DNA from: Hyphococcus sp.
GTDB lineage: Bacteria; Pseudomonadota; Alphaproteobacteria; Caulobacterales; Parvularculaceae
DNA: 24,233 bases
NCBI GenBank assembly: GCA_021604605.1
Contig: BQJH01000013.1
Coordinates: forward strand, 1 to 24,233
Reading direction: 5' to 3'
Position 1 is the stretch's first letter; every line of letters begins with the position of its first letter. Both the position numbers and the translations under genes were made by a program. Below the pieces are notes generated by a model. It was not told the origin of the DNA. It saw only the letters and a list, made by a program, of their open reading frames with translations, and did not search any database. Below are positions 24,232 through 24,233 of this stretch, piece after piece.

Positions 24232-24233
24232 AA

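Overview
The window reads as chromosome from an alphaproteobacterium, most likely a Caulobacterales/Hyphomonadaceae-type marine bacterium. The main reason is the Tad pilus locus (pilin, cpaA, cpaB, cpaC, cpaD, cpaE, cpaF, tadB, tadC), which has exactly the order of the Caulobacter pilA-cpa cluster. Other signs are alphaproteobacterial-style proteins (lytic transglycosylase, family-4-like uracil-DNA glycosylase, YhhN) and moderate GC content. There are no phage genes, insertion sequences, tRNAs or CRISPR arrays. The taxonomic placement is inference.

Layout. (1) 1-146: the tail of a LysR-type regulator. (2) 310-4187: a visibly AT-richer four-gene block, made of a membrane-anchored TolB/PD40-type beta-propeller, a LytS/YehU-type histidine kinase, a LytTR response regulator and a secreted PD40 beta-propeller. 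The kinase promoter region carries an 18-bp palindrome beside a good -10 element. This is the most system-like and least familiar part of the window. (3) 4204-5307 (minus): an AI-2E/PerM-family permease. (4) 5424-9374: a translationally coupled p-aminobenzoate operon pabB-pabA-pabC, ending in a short 4-coumarate:CoA-ligase-like protein whose ATP-binding loop and terminal catalytic lysine appear to be missing. (5) 9435-9887 (minus): a stand-alone secretin N-domain protein with a clear intrinsic terminator, divergent from (6) 10097-10819, an atypical Crp/Fnr-family regulator.

(7) 10970-20135: the Tad (tight adherence) locus. The Flp pilin gene comes first and is followed by a strong terminator. 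Then come the prepilin peptidase, periplasmic SAF protein, secretin, lipoprotein, polar-localisation ATPase, motor ATPase and two inner-membrane platform proteins. The genes for minor pilins (TadE/F/G) and TadD are not in the window. (8) 20159-24233 (minus): an apparently frameshifted small ORF, a soluble lytic transglycosylase, a uracil-DNA glycosylase, a secreted YbjN-like protein and the C-terminal part of a YhhN-family membrane protein.

How the genes fit together: CpaA processes the Flp pilin. CpaF drives assembly through TadB/TadC. The fibre leaves through the CpaC secretin, helped by CpaB and CpaD, and CpaE positions the machine. The divergent secretin-N protein and the Crp-like regulator at the head of the locus are candidate accessory and regulatory factors. 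PabB/PabA/PabC convert chorismate to p-aminobenzoate for folate. The propeller/LytTR block looks like a self-contained envelope-sensing system whose signal and targets cannot be read from sequence alone. Where an upstream in-frame extension lacked a ribosome-binding site, the start with the better site was chosen and this is noted.
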